A model generated the notes under the pieces. It was not told where the DNA came from and did not search any database. It saw only the letters and a list, made by a program, of their open reading frames with translations. A stretch of DNA of 64,000 bases, from assembly GCA_003868215.1 (NCBI GenBank), contig QWDQ01000014.1, forward strand, positions 62,001 to 126,000, written 5' to 3'. Positions 28,409-40,338 of this stretch are shown one piece after another. A program made the translations under genes and the position numbers. This stretch comes from Pseudophaeomoniella oleicola. Lineage: Eukaryota; Ascomycota; Eurotiomycetes; Phaeomoniellales; Phaeomoniellaceae. Within the stretch, counting starts at the first letter, position 1. Each line of letters opens with the position of its first letter.

Positions 28409-29620
28409 CAGCCGCGTAACAGCGTTCGGACGGCTGGATCATTTTGAACCATGACTGCTGGCAGCGAAAAAGAGAGACAAAGGGCACGGGTGTATCATGA
28501 CTCGCCTTGCGACATCGACTACCTGCGTGAGAACTTCTGGATAGATCTCATCCTGTGTTTGTTGGGGAGAAGATGGGAGAAAGCTGAGAAGAAGATATAG
28601 TAGATCAAGATGGAAGGAAGCTGGGTAGAAGATATAGTAGATGAAGATGGAAGGGAGATGAGAGAAAGAAATAGTAGAGGAAGGTGGGAGAAGAGGAAGA
28701 ATATATAGTAGACGACGATGGGACAAACGTGGAGATGAATCTGGAAGACAAGTATGGAAGTTCAAGAGAGAAGACGAGAAATGAAGTGCATTGAAGGTGA
28801 AGCCGAAGATGAAGCCGAAGAGGAAAGACAAACCATGGTGGAAGACGGAGGTGAAGACGAAGGTTCATGTGCAGTTAGGATGGAAACTGACGGTGCAAGA
28901 CGAAGATGGAAGACGAAGTAGGATGGAATTTAAGGGTACAAACGGAGGTAGAAGGTAAACCACGGTGGAAGATGACGGTGCAGACGAAGATGGAAGATAA
29001 AGTAGGACAAAATTCGAGGGTGAAGATGGCAAACAACGTTGAAGATAAAGAGTGAAGATTCAAGGGTTGTTGAAGATCGGACAATTTCAGAAAGTGGTGA
29101 ATCCTACCGTAGGTTGAAGAGTATCTTCCTGTTTGACGCAATTGAACGAGGCTGCTGAGATGAAGGGTATTTCGTTCTGATGCTGTGTGACCATGTCTCC
29201 CTGGAAGATTAGGATTGTCCACAACTTTTTAAGTGACTGCGCAATTATAGAATCGTTCTTCCTGAAACAACCATCTCCTTTCCGCAATACCTGATCACCA
29301 TTGGCCTCATTCTCATTGATGGTGATACTGACATCTTCAAACAACCCCCTCAGCAGTATTCTCGAACATTGCAATGCACAATCTCACGGTGACGACGACG
29401 CCGGCAGTCAGGGTTTCTTTGGTATCTGTATACGTATATCCTGCGGTCCACCATCAAGCTGAGGCGGATCTGGAAATGCCCTCGTAAAACGCCTGATATT
29501 CGCTATGCATATCAATTCACAATCCAACGCTACCAACACATGCTATCCAACAAACGCACCAAGAACATCATCGTCAATGCCGGAAAGATTGAAATCAGAG
29601 GCGCTGGGGGAAAAGCAACC
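28409..29620. other. Repeat-filled intergenic region between recombinase remnant and SEC1
   Basis: Apart from the purine-rich minisatellite, it contains the SEC1 3' flank. A 95-codon open frame at 29087-29374 (minus) has no recognisable motif. No gene supported. Confidence 0.45.
28560..29090. repeat. Purine-rich degenerate minisatellite
   Basis: About 500 bp, over three quarters A+G on the plus strand. Units of AGAAGATATAGTAGAT recur at about 38-bp spacing near 28588 and 28626. A longer unit starting GACGGTGCA(A)GACGAAGATGG recurs near 28889 and 28973 (spacing about 84 bp). Open frames across it are artefacts of the repeat. Confidence 0.85.
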
Positions 29621-32113
29621 TCAGAAGAAACGATGCTTCTTTTTCTCCTTGTCTTTAACCTTGTCTTTATCCTTCTTCAACTTGCTCTTCGAACCTCCTT
29701 CAGGCGTAGCTGCTGGTGTAGGAACAGTAGGTGACCCGTTCGTTCCTGGTCGAGAACCGTTACTCGACATTGGGCCAAGGTTCATCTGACTCATGGCCGC
29801 TGTCGGGGGTGAAACTGTACCTGGCCGGGGCCCTGGCCCCGGTGATGTGACAACCCTTTGGACAGGCTTTGGCGGCGGTTCAGGCTCGAACAGGTGTGCA
29901 GGAGCCTGGCGTCGGGGTCTATCTGCTGGGAGGTCGAGCCGCCTGCGGTCAACGCTCAAGTCACCAACTTGCCTCAAGAAAAGACTAGGATTCAACATAT
30001 GCGAGGTTGTGAGAATAACATCACGCGCCATGGTATGAGAGACTTCATAACACGCCCGAGATTCGGCATACGTCGCGCCACCTGCCATGAAAACGATTAT
30101 CCTTTGACGAGGCTCGTTAGCTGATGGTCGCGACCTGGCCCAAGTAGGCTTTGCACTGCGCAGAGAAGCTTGCGAATCTCCTTGTGGTCCCATCATAGTA
30201 TCATTTGGATCCACTTTGGTGTACGGAAACACACTGGAATCAAGCGTGCCCCGAATCTGCTCGTGCAGGATGGACTTCAAGACCGGCTCGAACCGAGAGA
30301 GGGTATTCTCATCCTCCAGCGGCACCGTCGGTGCTTTGACAGCAATTATGGGCTGGGGTGGTGGAGCTGAATCCTTTAGAGGTTTGGTAGTCCTGACTCC
30401 CAGGAGATCAAGATTGTGGATGATCTCGCCGTCTGGAGGGGATAGTTGTGCATGTGCTATCAGTTTTTGTATGTCACCGGCAAGGAGGCCATTGCGGTAC
30501 ATCAAGTACAGAAGAATCAATCGAAGTCGATCTTCTCGAGTGACATTATCATCGTCCAGTAGTCGTATTACTTGTTCGGTCATATTCTTAGGTTTCTTGT
30601 AGTCTTCGTCCAGTCCAGTTGACAACGACTTGCAATCATTAGCTCCTTCTTTCCTTTGAGAGGGACAAACGTACTTGTTCAGCAGCACCGACATCCAGAA
30701 GCTTGTGATCCTGAAAGATCTTCACACACTTTTCGGCCATCTCAAGATGCAGGGCAAACCCTTCTTTGCCTTCCTGAAAGCCGGATAAGCCCACCAGCAT
30801 ATCCTTGATTGCATTCACACTAGTAGAGTTGGCATCGCTAGATATCATTAGCAACAGCTTCGAGGAAGTACAAATCTCAAGCGTACTCATCTGCAAAATG
30901 CGGGTTGTCTGCTCGGAATTTATTGAAATCTGCAACCAACTTTTCCAGTAAATCTTTCATATGCATATGGCGATTTGTAACCCATATCTTGTCTTTCTCT
31001 GTGAGGTCAACCCGCTTTTCCTCCTGGTTGGGACGACCTTGGTTTGCCAGATATTTGTACGTCAATTGGTCACCATCAGTGATGGGAAGGACGTCAAGGG
31101 CAAGAGCTTGGTATGTGAACTCATGCACAAGCGGAGAGAACATGTCGAGACTTCTGTCAGTTATAAGAAGCACCGCACGAGGTCGTGGGGTCTGCGGAGG
31201 GAATTCAGGGTGATATCTTGCAAAGAGATCGAGTTCCTCTTGAGCGAATCGGGCCAAATGCGAGCACAAGACACTGGCCTCGTGTGTGGGAGTACGTGGC
31301 CGATAGTAGCGGATGATTGGGTATTCACCTAGGGATACACAGACTGAGACGATCTATCATTTGTTAGCCGTAGTGCCGATATGGATCTCCAGCGCATCGT
31401 ACAGCCTGAGCCAATTTCTCTAAATGATCCCTAACAAGGCTGTTGCATCCTGGATGATACAGCACCGGGAAGCTGTGAGGATCTCGCAAAAGAACCAAAC
31501 GTGCTTCTCTTGGATAGTAATTCACATTGAGGATGCGAAAGTCCGCTATCTGTTCTCGAGCAGAGGGGGATTGATCTATTTTCTTGCGGAGGACTGGGTC
31601 GAGTACTAGACGTCTCTTAGAAGCTGTTGACGTTCAGTAAGAGCCTCACCTACGCGCGGTCCAGACAACAAAGGCCTTTCGATATCTTCGGCTTTCCAAA
31701 TCAGCCGTTAAGCAGTCCACAATGTACGGTTCTGGTGTCAATAAGTATATCGCATCCAGATCGGCATTCTTGGGCCGCCGGTCTTCAATTTGGTCAATAT
31801 CTTGAGACACGTGAGCCATTACTCTTTCTAAATCCCGGGGGTCCATTCCATACTTGTAACATTGTGTTTGAGAATATCGTCTTCCTTTACAGTGTTGTCG
31901 AGTAGTTTCCTGCTGGCCTCGTCGACCACGAGCACTTTCCACTGGAATGTATGTCAGCGGCTGTGAAAAGGTTGAGACAAGGGCCAGCTGTACGTCTCCG
32001 CGAGCAGTTTGTCGTATAGTGTCGAGTAGAACTAAAGAATGATTAGTTGAAGGTAGGCGCAGGAGTTTAGGACACTGACTGTCGCGTTGAACATCGATCA
32101 TCGAGGTCCCCAT
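29621..32113 (-). CDS. SEC1: Sec1/Munc18-family vesicle fusion protein Sec1
   Basis: Eight exons: 32113-32080, 32031-31994, 31941-31854, 31800-31654, 31605-31403, 31353-30887, 30837-30675 and 30628-29621. The 715 residues match the usual size. All introns are 46-53 nt and keep the phase, rebuilding QRDILLDTIR, DWKVLVVDEA, NIDQIEDRR and FADDDANSTS. Sec1 binds assembled SNARE complexes at the plasma membrane and promotes exocytosis. The SM fold is recognisable in three parts: N-terminal domain with IYLLTPEPYIVDCL, the centre with RAVLLITDRSLDMFSPLVHE, and the C-terminal RQRIIVFMAGGATYAE...YEVS. A Pro-rich linker and a Lys-rich tail (KKDKDKVKDKEKKK) end the protein. Divergent from SUV3. Confidence 0.95.
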
Positions 32114-32707
32114 ACTGGCCTAGCTGGGGTGAGGGGCTACACCCAAGCACCGGTACAGAATAATGGCGTACTTCTTATGCGGCTTCTCTCGACGTGGACA
32201 TGCGCAACAGTCATTATAGACAAATCATCCGAGGTTTTCTTTGATTTATTGGACCAGACGTCGACTGCCTGGTCTGACTTTGGAGACCCGTACCAGTAGA
32301 GAAGGGCCTTATGATACAATATTACCCGATGTTGTGTATGGGAAACTGATCTGAATCGCCCTAAGTCTCCAATTCCATCAGTTCCATCAGTTCCATCCCT
32401 CAAACCCCCACAATCATTCCCAATGAATAGCGAAGTCTACTACGTTAAGCGTCAAGCCTCCGCTGTAGGCGCCACTTCTAAGGTCCGATAACACCAATGG
32501 AACAACCTTAAACTGCCGAGAGAAAAAGTTTCTGGAACGCCTTCCCCGTACGATACAATACTGTACGTGTACATGGTTCATTGAGCAAAGCTCGACTTCT
32601 CGACTTCACTCTTTGCCCTCCGCAAAACCTCAATCTATCCTCCATCGATCATAGACGAGTCAGTCACTCGTCTGATGTGACTTGCGCGAGTTCACCAATC
32701 ACCGGTA
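32114..32707. promoter_or_regulatory. Divergent promoter region SEC1 / SUV3
   Basis: 594 bp between opposed start codons. It includes three copies of ATCAGTTCC-type repeats at 32378-32398 (TTCCATCAGTTCCATCAG). No gene seen. Confidence 0.4.
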
Positions 32708-35166
32708 ATGAACGCATGGAGAATTCCTGCAGATCTTTGCATCTTTTGCGCCTTCAATCCTCAGGCAAATATCTCTAACCTGGTACGTCGCAATGTTAGA
32801 GCATTCTCGTGCACTAGCAAACTTGCCCGAAACAACTCTCGAGCGTCACGATCGAAACACGGCGATAATATCATAGCGACGCTTCCAAGGAAACATGGCA
32901 GAAGCACGAAAGAAGAGAGGTTATCTAAGATCTCGACCGGCGTTTTTCGACAACAACTTCTGAAAGAAAGCCCGACAATACTTCTGAAAGAGATCAAGAA
33001 CGCCTTAATCGAGCTCAAGGGCAGGCTAACATCCAATCAATTTAACGGCAATGGCGTCCTCCGAAAAGCCGGAATGTTGGACAATGAAATGCAATCGTGG
33101 TCATCGTTTCAGCGCCGCGTCTATGCTACCTTCGATCCTAAAACCGATTTGAAAGGGAGTGCCCCCTTGGAGGAAGATACAATAAGGCAATGTAAAGAAG
33201 GTTATATACGGAATAAATACGCTTTGATCCGCAATGCGTTGACGGATGCATATGTACACCATATTCTGGTGGTTAAAGGTTATGGCGACGACAAAAAGAA
33301 TGAACAGCTTTTAGAGCTGATGCGGTATCCAACGGAATTCTTTCCAAAGACTCGGATGCTGCAGAGACAAATTCATCTTCACGTAGGGCCAACGAATTCT
33401 GGGAAGACGTACAATGCGCTCAAAAAGCTTGCGGAAGCAGAGAGTGGGTTTTACGCTGGACCGTTACGCCTTCTGGCCCATGAAGTATATAGTCGATTTG
33501 TGAGCCAGGGAATATCTTGCGGACTCGTCACTGGTGATGAGGTCAAAGGAATGGAGACTATACCGAAACTCACCGCTCATACTGTGGAAATGGTGCCGCT
33601 ACACCGCGAGGTCGAAGTCGGTGTCATAGATGAGATTCAAATGTTGGGAAGCGAAGACCGTGGTTGGGCTTGGACGCAAGCTTTACTAGGTGCCCGAGCG
33701 AAAGAACTTCACCTTTGCGGTGAGGAGAGGGTTGTCCCACTCGTAAGAGAATTGACGGCATCAATGGGCGATACACTACATATCCACCGCTATGAAAGGC
33801 TCAACGGTCTTCGGGCCATGTCACAGAGCTTGAAGGGCGACTTGAAGAAATTACGCAAGGGCGATTGTGTTGTATGCTTCTCCATACTGAGCTTACACGC
33901 GATGAAAAAAGATATCGAAAAGGCCACCGGCCGCAATTGTGCAATTGTCTATGGCTCGTTACCACCTGAGATTCGATCACAACAGGCTCGGCTCTTCAAT
34001 GACCCAGAGAGTACTTATGACTTCCTTGTGGCCAGTGACGCGATTGGTATGGGCTTGAACTTGTAAGTGTCCGACGAGGCTCATAGTGTGTAACATTATA
34101 CTGATACCTGTATAGGAGTATCAAGAGAATCATTTTTGAGTCAATCCACAAGTTCAATGGTAAAAGTCATGAGCCCCTTGAGATCCCAACTCTCAAACAG
34201 ATCGCTGGTCGGGCTGGCCGATATAAAAGTGCCCATGAAGATATCAGCAACCCTGGAGACACTACTCAATCGCAGTCACCCAAGCAGGACGGGCCACGTA
34301 GCGTGGGTCTGGTAACAACACTGAATGAGGAAGATCTGTCATATGTACAGCGAGCTCTTGATCGTAACCCTGAGCCTCTAAAGGCCGCCGGGTTGCGACC
34401 GCCAGCAGAGATCGTCGCTCGATATGCGGCGACCTTTCCCCCAGAGACACCTTATATCTACATCCTGAAGAGACTTTATGGCGCGATCTCGCTCAACCCT
34501 CGTTACTTCATATGTGATCCTAAAGACGAAGAACTTGTCGGCAGGGCAATTGAAGGCGTGGGAGATCTTAGTACGCAGGACAAGTATACGATTACTGCTA
34601 GTCCTGCAAACATGAGCGACGATCGGACAGTAAGGATCCTCCGGGAAATCGCAACGGCTATTGCGACACAACAGAGTGGTCATCTTCTTGACCTTCAGAC
34701 CATGCCACTAGAAATTCTAGAACTTGAGGTGACCGGAGAGAGGAAGCTTCTCGAGCATCTTGTCATCCTGCATCGTGGTCTGACCCTGTACATTTGGCTA
34801 GCCTTCAGATTTCCCGATATCCTCGAGAGCAGAATCCTAGCCGAGCACGCCAAACACTTGACGGAGCAGAACATGAATCAAGTGCTGACGTTGCTGTCTC
34901 GAGACCCCAGCGTCCGGGAACGCTTGAACAGACGAGATCGCCGAGCCCGCGGCCAGCTGTTCAAGAACGATCAAGAGGTGCTCGACAGCATCATGGAGGG
35001 CATCGGTCTACAACAAGAAGGTGCTCCCGGATCAAACCTCGCGATGGACTGGGAATCTCAGGGCGGCGGCAGCAGCAGTGATGGTGGTGACAATGTGCCG
35101 GGCGGTGAAGGCATCGTCGAAGAACCACGATTAGAAGAGGTTACTGCTCGACAGGCCTCTTTGTAA
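32708..35166 (+). CDS. SUV3: Mitochondrial ATP-dependent RNA helicase Suv3
   Basis: Exons 32708-34062 and 34116-35166 (53-nt intron, phase 2) give 801 residues. Suv3 is the helicase of the mitochondrial RNA degradosome, working with the RNase Dss1. The N-terminus is rich in Arg/Ser and lacks acids, as expected for a matrix presequence. Ski2-like helicase motifs: HVGPTNSGKT near 224-233, VIDEIQMLG near 305-313, and after the intron QIAGRAGRY. The intron interrupts GMGLNLSIKR, motif V. The C-terminal Suv3 domain (LEHLVILHRGLTLYIWLAFR) is present. The last 60 residues are Gly/Ser/Glu-rich. The stop overlaps a GTAAGT-like word, so a further 3' exon cannot be formally excluded. Confidence 0.95.
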
Positions 35167-35926
35167 GTATTACTATATCTATGTACAATATTTGATCATA
35201 CGTTCATGAGGAGAATCGAGCGAAACTGAATATAGAACTTGTTTTACTTTTTGTTTTTGTGGGTGTCAACAGGCTGGCCTCTACATTCGATGATATTCAG
35301 GAAAAGGAAAAAAGGTAATCACGGCAGGTGGATTCGAAATGTGACCATATACTGTAGTCAAGAGAGATATATCTACCAACAGGAAAAATCACCACGAGGG
35401 CGAAACAAGACCCATTCTTGACTCAATGATCGATTTTATTTCCCGTCTAGGTAGCAAAGTAATGCCATTTGTCTATGTGAGACAAAGAAGCTCAGCCCCT
35501 TGTCATGAAAGTCGTCAGATCGGCATGATCGAGTGCACCTGATCAATTTGCAGCGCTGAGTTGACGCCATTTGTTCCGTATACGCAGATAAATAGGTAAG
35601 GTATGTGCTGGGCTACACAGACCCTACTGTGACTGACGTCTTCTCGGTTCTGTGATGGTTTGAGATAGAGACCTGTGATGATCCGAGGACATGCTGGGAG
35701 GAGGAAGGTCGTCCCCAACGAGTCTTGCGGTTTGATGTGACCGCATTGGAGTCTGGTAATTATCTAGGCGGTAGAGATTCCAAAATCTCCAGCCGATTCG
35801 TGGTTCGGCCGGGCGGTTGGATATTGACATATTCGATCCCGCAAGAGCTGTACGAGATCATCTCCTTCGGGAAATTTCCTATTCCAGATCATATTTTGAT
35901 TTTGCTGTTGCATCCAGTAATTTGTG
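35167..35926. other. Intergenic between convergent SUV3 and G-patch genes
   Basis: 760 bp holding two 3' ends; contains TAGGTAAGG words near 35595 but no recognisable gene or RNA. Confidence 0.4.
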
Positions 35927-36637
35927 CTAGCCGTTGTCCTGCAGGTATCTTGTGACGTCGTCGCTTTGATTGAACATTCTTTGTAGCCGTTCCCTCCGTT
36001 TCTTGTCTTCCGCTTCCATCTTCCGGACCTGTTTTGCGTTCAACCTCTTCACTGGCCCCGTTGGTGGTGATCGCCTTTCCAACGACGCCAGTTCGTGACC
36101 TATGCCCACTGTGTCTTTTTTCTCTTTGCCTTTGATGGGCATTCGGATCCCGGATCCGCTTCTTCCAAGTCCGGCGCGGCTGTCTGGATCCCAGCCGTAG
36201 GCTGAGAGGTACTTCAGTCCGACGTGCTGGCGGTCTAGGTGTGAAGGTGGATGTGAGTGAGTCATTGCTACCTGATGTGCGATCGAGGCTTCATGGGCGG
36301 TCGATGATGGCTCTGATAACGGTAAGGCAAGATTGCAGGTCGGACATATACGGGATGGCGATGGTGTCTGCGCATGTTCGTCGTTGTGACTTGTCGACGA
36401 GTCATCGCTCTTCGTGACTGCTTCTTGTGATGGACCGGAAGCCTCGGGAAGCACAATTGCTAGATATCGGCTTGAGATATCGGACGCTTTGCCGCTGGGA
36501 TTTCTGGTCCCAGGGAAACTGGTGTCGGCAGAGCTGGATGGTACGAATGCCACTCGTTTGCGCTTGAGACCCGCACCGAATACTCGCTGATCTTCCGAGG
36601 GAAGAAAGTAATCATTGTCGTCATTATTGGAAGTCAT
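35927..36637 (-). CDS. G-patch domain protein with C2H-type segment
   Basis: A single exon of 236 residues. The G-patch lies at about 148-186 (KYLSAYGWDPDSRAGLGRSG, then PIKGKEKKDTVGIG), a short Gly-rich fold that usually activates DEAH-box helicases in splicing or ribosome biogenesis. Before it, CPTCNLALPL followed by HEASIAHQVAMTHSHPPSH resembles a zinc-binding C2H element found with the G-patch in GPANK1-like proteins. The basic helix after the G-patch (KQVRKMEAEDKKRRERLQR) is probably the RNA or helicase contact. Nuclear role is inference. PRP22 in the same window is a DEAH helicase, but nothing links the two. Confidence 0.82.
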   Translation of the reverse strand: MTSNNDDNDYFLPSEDQRVFGAGLKRKRVAFVPSSSADTSFPGTRNPSGKASDISSRYLAIVLPEASGPSQEAVTKSDDSSTSHNDEHAQTPSPSRICPTCNLALPLSEPSSTAHEASIAHQVAMTHSHPPSHLDRQHVGLKYLSAYGWDPDSRAGLGRSGSGIRMPIKGKEKKDTVGIGHELASLERRSPPTGPVKRLNAKQVRKMEAEDKKRRERLQRMFNQSDDVTRYLQDNG

Positions 36638-36970
36638 TTCTCAGCAGTACTCACCACCAGGGTGAATCCCCTGGCTTGAATCTGCAACACGCGACAACGA
36701 GATGCTGAATTAGCTGAATTTACATGACGGAAATGCGGCGATGAAGCATAGAAAAGTGACGTGCCCAATAGATTGTTTTATCATACCATGCGGATCATCC
36801 GCAAGGCTAAACTTATTTTTAGTACAAGAGCCAGCGGGCCCGTTACTGTAATTAATGAAGTAAAATCGTTCCAGGTACAAGAATTGGATGATAAACGTTA
36901 CGATCCTCCCAACACAGAAATTCTGATCGCCGAGACGTGGCTTCAAAACACCCGAGCAGAGCAGCCCAGC
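36638..36970. promoter_or_regulatory. Divergent promoter region, G-patch gene / SDR gene
   Basis: 333 bp between start codons pointing apart. Upstream in-frame codons of the SDR from 36761 lack the family look and I treat them as leader. Confidence 0.4.
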
Positions 36971-38327
36971 ATGCCCGTTCCACTGATTGCGCAGGGCATC
37001 AAAGAAGGATTCGGCTCTATTCCTCACCTCGACACCGTCCTCAAAATCGCAGCATGTATTGCGTTTGTCGTTCTTCTGAAGCGGTTCTTCGGTGGCGTGA
37101 GAAATCGCTCAGAGAGGTTGATGCACTCGAAGGTGATAATGGTGACGGTAAGCGCATCCAAGCAGCCTGGCAGGTATTTTCTGTTCTGACTTGTCACAGG
37201 GCGGCACGTCAGGAATTGGAGCTGAAGTTGTGAAACAACTTGCTTCACGAGGCGGGCAAATAGTCCTGCTGACCCAACACGATCCAACTGATCTGTTCCT
37301 CGTCGACTACATTGAAGACCTACGGAGGGCTACGGACAATCAGCTCATCTATGCTGAACACGTTGATCTATCTTCGCTTCACTCGATCCGCCAGTTTGCT
37401 ACAAAATGGGTCGACAACGCTCCTCCACGCAGGCTGGATATGATCATTCTCTGCGCCAACACACTGACTCCCAGCAGCGGTACACCAAAGGCCACCGTTG
37501 ACGGTGTAGAGGAGGAGTGGATGATCAACTACCTCTCCACCTTCCACCTCCTCAGCATTCTCAGCCCGGCCTTGAGAGCTCAACCACCCGACCGCGACGT
37601 CAGAATCCTTTTCTCAACCTGCTCGAGCTACATTGGCGGCACGATGAAATTGACAGACACCGAAGGACCAACGAAAAATGGATCAGCCTCCTACAAAAGG
37701 AGCAAGCTAGCTTTAATGGTCTTCATCCAAGCCTTCCAAAAGCACCTTGACGCTTACAAACGCCCAGACGGCCACCCTATGAACGCCCGCTCCTTCGTCA
37801 TAGACCCCGGCTTCAGTCGCACCCCAGGCATGCGCCGCTGGCTAACAGGCGGCTCGCTGGGAGGCCTCGCCATCTACCTCCTCACCTGGCCACTGTGGTG
37901 GCTGATCCTCAAATCCCCACAACAGGGAGCCCAAACCTACCTCAAAGCCGCCATGGAAGCCGAACTGGCGACCTGGTCCGGCGGGAAACTCCTCAAAGAA
38001 TGCCAAGAGGTATCCTTCCTGCGTCCCGAAGTCACGGACGAGGATATCGCGAAAGGGCTCTGGGAGTTCAGCGAGAAGCAGGTCCAACGCTTGGAGAAAG
38101 AGGGGGCCGTCAAACGGGCTCTAGAAAAGAAAGAGGCGGAGGCGGCAGCGAAGAAAGAGGCAAAGAAAGAGGCCAAGGGAAACGGTAATAATGCCAACGG
38201 GAAAGCGGCAGGGACAACGAAACCTGAGCCATCGACTCCGACCACAAAGGCAGAGAGCTCTTCTCAAGAAAAGCCGGACTCGAAGACTGGATCTTCGAGA
38301 CGGACTAGGAAAGCCGCAAAAGCGTAG
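36971..38327 (+). CDS. Membrane-anchored short-chain dehydrogenase/reductase
   Basis: Exons 36971-37147 and 37200-38327 (52-nt intron, phase 0) give 434 residues. The join creates the nucleotide-binding motif VTGGTSGIGAEVVKQL right after an N-terminal hydrophobic helix (LKIAACIAFVVLLKRFF, about 25-41). The active-site motif is SYKRSK (Tyr-x-x-x-Lys) preceded by a Ser-rich strand (FSTCSSYIGG). A second hydrophobic segment (LAIYLLTWPLWWLIL) follows the catalytic core. The last 90 residues are a Lys/Ala/Glu-rich charged tail ending RRTRKAAKA. This layout suggests an ER or other membrane-bound reductase acting on a lipophilic substrate; which one is unknown. The neighbours give no clue. Confidence 0.85.
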
Positions 38328-38537
38328 ATATATCAAAGGGCAAAAGTTACACAAATATTATTGCAATCTAATCTCATTGAAGCCCTTCAGTCATGCGCTA
38401 CATTCGCCGAGACATGGACAAGCTACAACACCTGCTCCTACTCGAAAAACAGAGATGAAGTTCTCCCGTCCCTTCCTGGAGCTCCACACAGTCTTCCCTC
38501 GAAGACTACATACGGTGCCAAGTAGAACGACTCCATC

Positions 38538-39850
38538 TTACTCTCTTAGCATGACGTTCCTTTCTCGTCCCATGATATTGATCATCGTATACTGTGTACA
38601 TGAAAGATCGTCAGCAAGCATGCTCATAACCCACCACGAGTTTTTTCCCCACGGCTCCTGTTCAGCAACGGAAAGAGAGCAAGGGACAAATGAGCTCATG
38701 AATGAACCGGTAGGCGAGCACTTACCTCGATATATCGCGGTTTTCCATCCCACATATCGCCGAGAAAATTATGCTCGTTCATGACGGCTCGAAGACCCAT
38801 CTCTTCCAACCCGGTCCACCAGGTCAGCCACTCGTTGAGGCTCTTGGGAATCCGGCCCCCGTTATCTGACGGTGTGAGATGTATCTCGACCAACAATTGG
38901 CCTACAGGGAGCTCATGGCCCGGGCCGCCGAATGCCTGCATGAAGCTGGAGAGGGCCTCGAACTCGGCACCTTCGATATCCATTTTCATGATATCGATGT
39001 AGTCGTGACCATTGAGCTGCATGAGGTCTTGGACTGAGTAGAAGGGTGGGGTTCGGAGCTTATCAGTCTGGCGGCCGATGCCAACCTGATGGAAGGCTGA
39101 ACGGGAGAGGTGGTTCTGGTTGGAGATGACTGGCTCGGCCCAGCTGGCGACGCTGAAGTCATAGCCCCAGATGAAAGCGTTCGTACGGTTGAGGATAGTG
39201 GATTCGAAATAAGAGTCATAGCTGACTCCAAAAGAGTAGACCACTAAAGGGTGGTCGTTCGAGGAGGGAGTTTTAGAAACTTGATTCCCAGGGATTGCGG
39301 GCTGCAGAGTCGCTGGCGGTGGAAAGTATTTTTCGTAACGCGAGATTCCACACATCCATTTCCCACCATCACCGTGGGTTCCGACACGTTCGAGTTCATG
39401 GGGACAGGAGAACGAGGGCCGGATGAAATCATAGGGGTGGTTGGGACTCCAGTAATCGTCAGGAAACCTGGAGAGCAATGAGTTAAATGTTGTGCATCCT
39501 GGAACAACGGAAGGATACTGGTGAAAGTATTGCAGCCTCACACTGCAAGGGCACCTGGACATCCTCAGGATGAGACAATGGACCTACCTTCGGTTTGTCT
39601 GGTCTCCATAATCCGCTATCATCTGCGGTCGCTGAGCCACAGATTCGTTCCAGAGCTTCTGGGCATGCGCCAGCCTTCCTTCCAGACTTTTCTTGCCACC
39701 GTGGAAGAACGTTATGCGATCCGTGATATGATCTATATCCATATCACTGAACCCAACTCTCGAAGTTCTTGAGAAGAACACCACCAGTAACATAAGAAAA
39801 GCTGCGATGCTGATGGAGAGCAGGGTCCGGTTACTGTGCAAGTAAGCCAT
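38538..39850 (-). CDS. Type II membrane methyltransferase-like protein (FkbM/METTL24-like)
   Basis: Exons 39850-39588, 39536-38726 and 38591-38538 encode 375 residues. Residues 10-26 form a signal anchor (LLSISIAAFLMLLVVFF) and the rest should be lumenal. The catalytic domain has GDGGKWMCG, then LVVYSFGVSYDSYFE, WGYDFSV and IMKMDIEGAEFEAL, the pattern of FkbM/Methyltransf_24-type S-adenosylmethionine folds. The last intron starts GTAAGT and I end it at 38592 because a CTGAC branch site precedes TACACAG; an acceptor 60 nt earlier would give a longer, less typical end. Stopping at 38696 would ignore the donor. Substrate unknown. Confidence 0.8.
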
Positions 39851-40338
39851 GACGGCAGGAAATCAAGATGATTGAGGATGGAAGAAAACTTGATGGCCGT
39901 AAACAGAACTCATGAGGAAGCTGAGGGAAGATATATTTCATACGAAAAATCATCATTCCAAGGGATAGATGCAAATGCTGCACTGACCATCGTGCTTTCC
40001 CCCTCGAAAACATAAGATCCGTCAAAACCAAAGCTTGATCCTCAAGATCAATAACCTCTCTTCATTGAGTCCTTTGAGTTTTTTTTTTACTTTGGGTCGG
40101 CTGCCATCGGAACCAGTCGAGTCGTTGTTGGTGTTCGCTTCGATCATTCACACTCTTGATGGACATCGCTAGTTCGAAATTTCAGTTCTCTGTTTTATGT
40201 GGCTGTCCGTGCAACAGTAGACGCGCCATAGAAATGTTCAAGGGGGTGGAATAAATATCTGCTCACCTCGCACAGTTTGAGCTCTGACGCCTAACCATTC
40301 ATACACCGTCTAAAATCCCAGTCTTCCAGGATTTCAAA
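39851..40338. promoter_or_regulatory. Divergent promoter region, methyltransferase / MFSD5-like gene
   Basis: 488 bp. A T9 run at 40080-40088 and a GGGTCGG word follow; no gene seen. Confidence 0.4.

Noticed and set aside
28560-29090. Minus-strand open frames (Phe/Leu/Ser-rich, looks like membrane protein)
   Set aside because: They are the translation of the pyrimidine strand of a purine-rich minisatellite.
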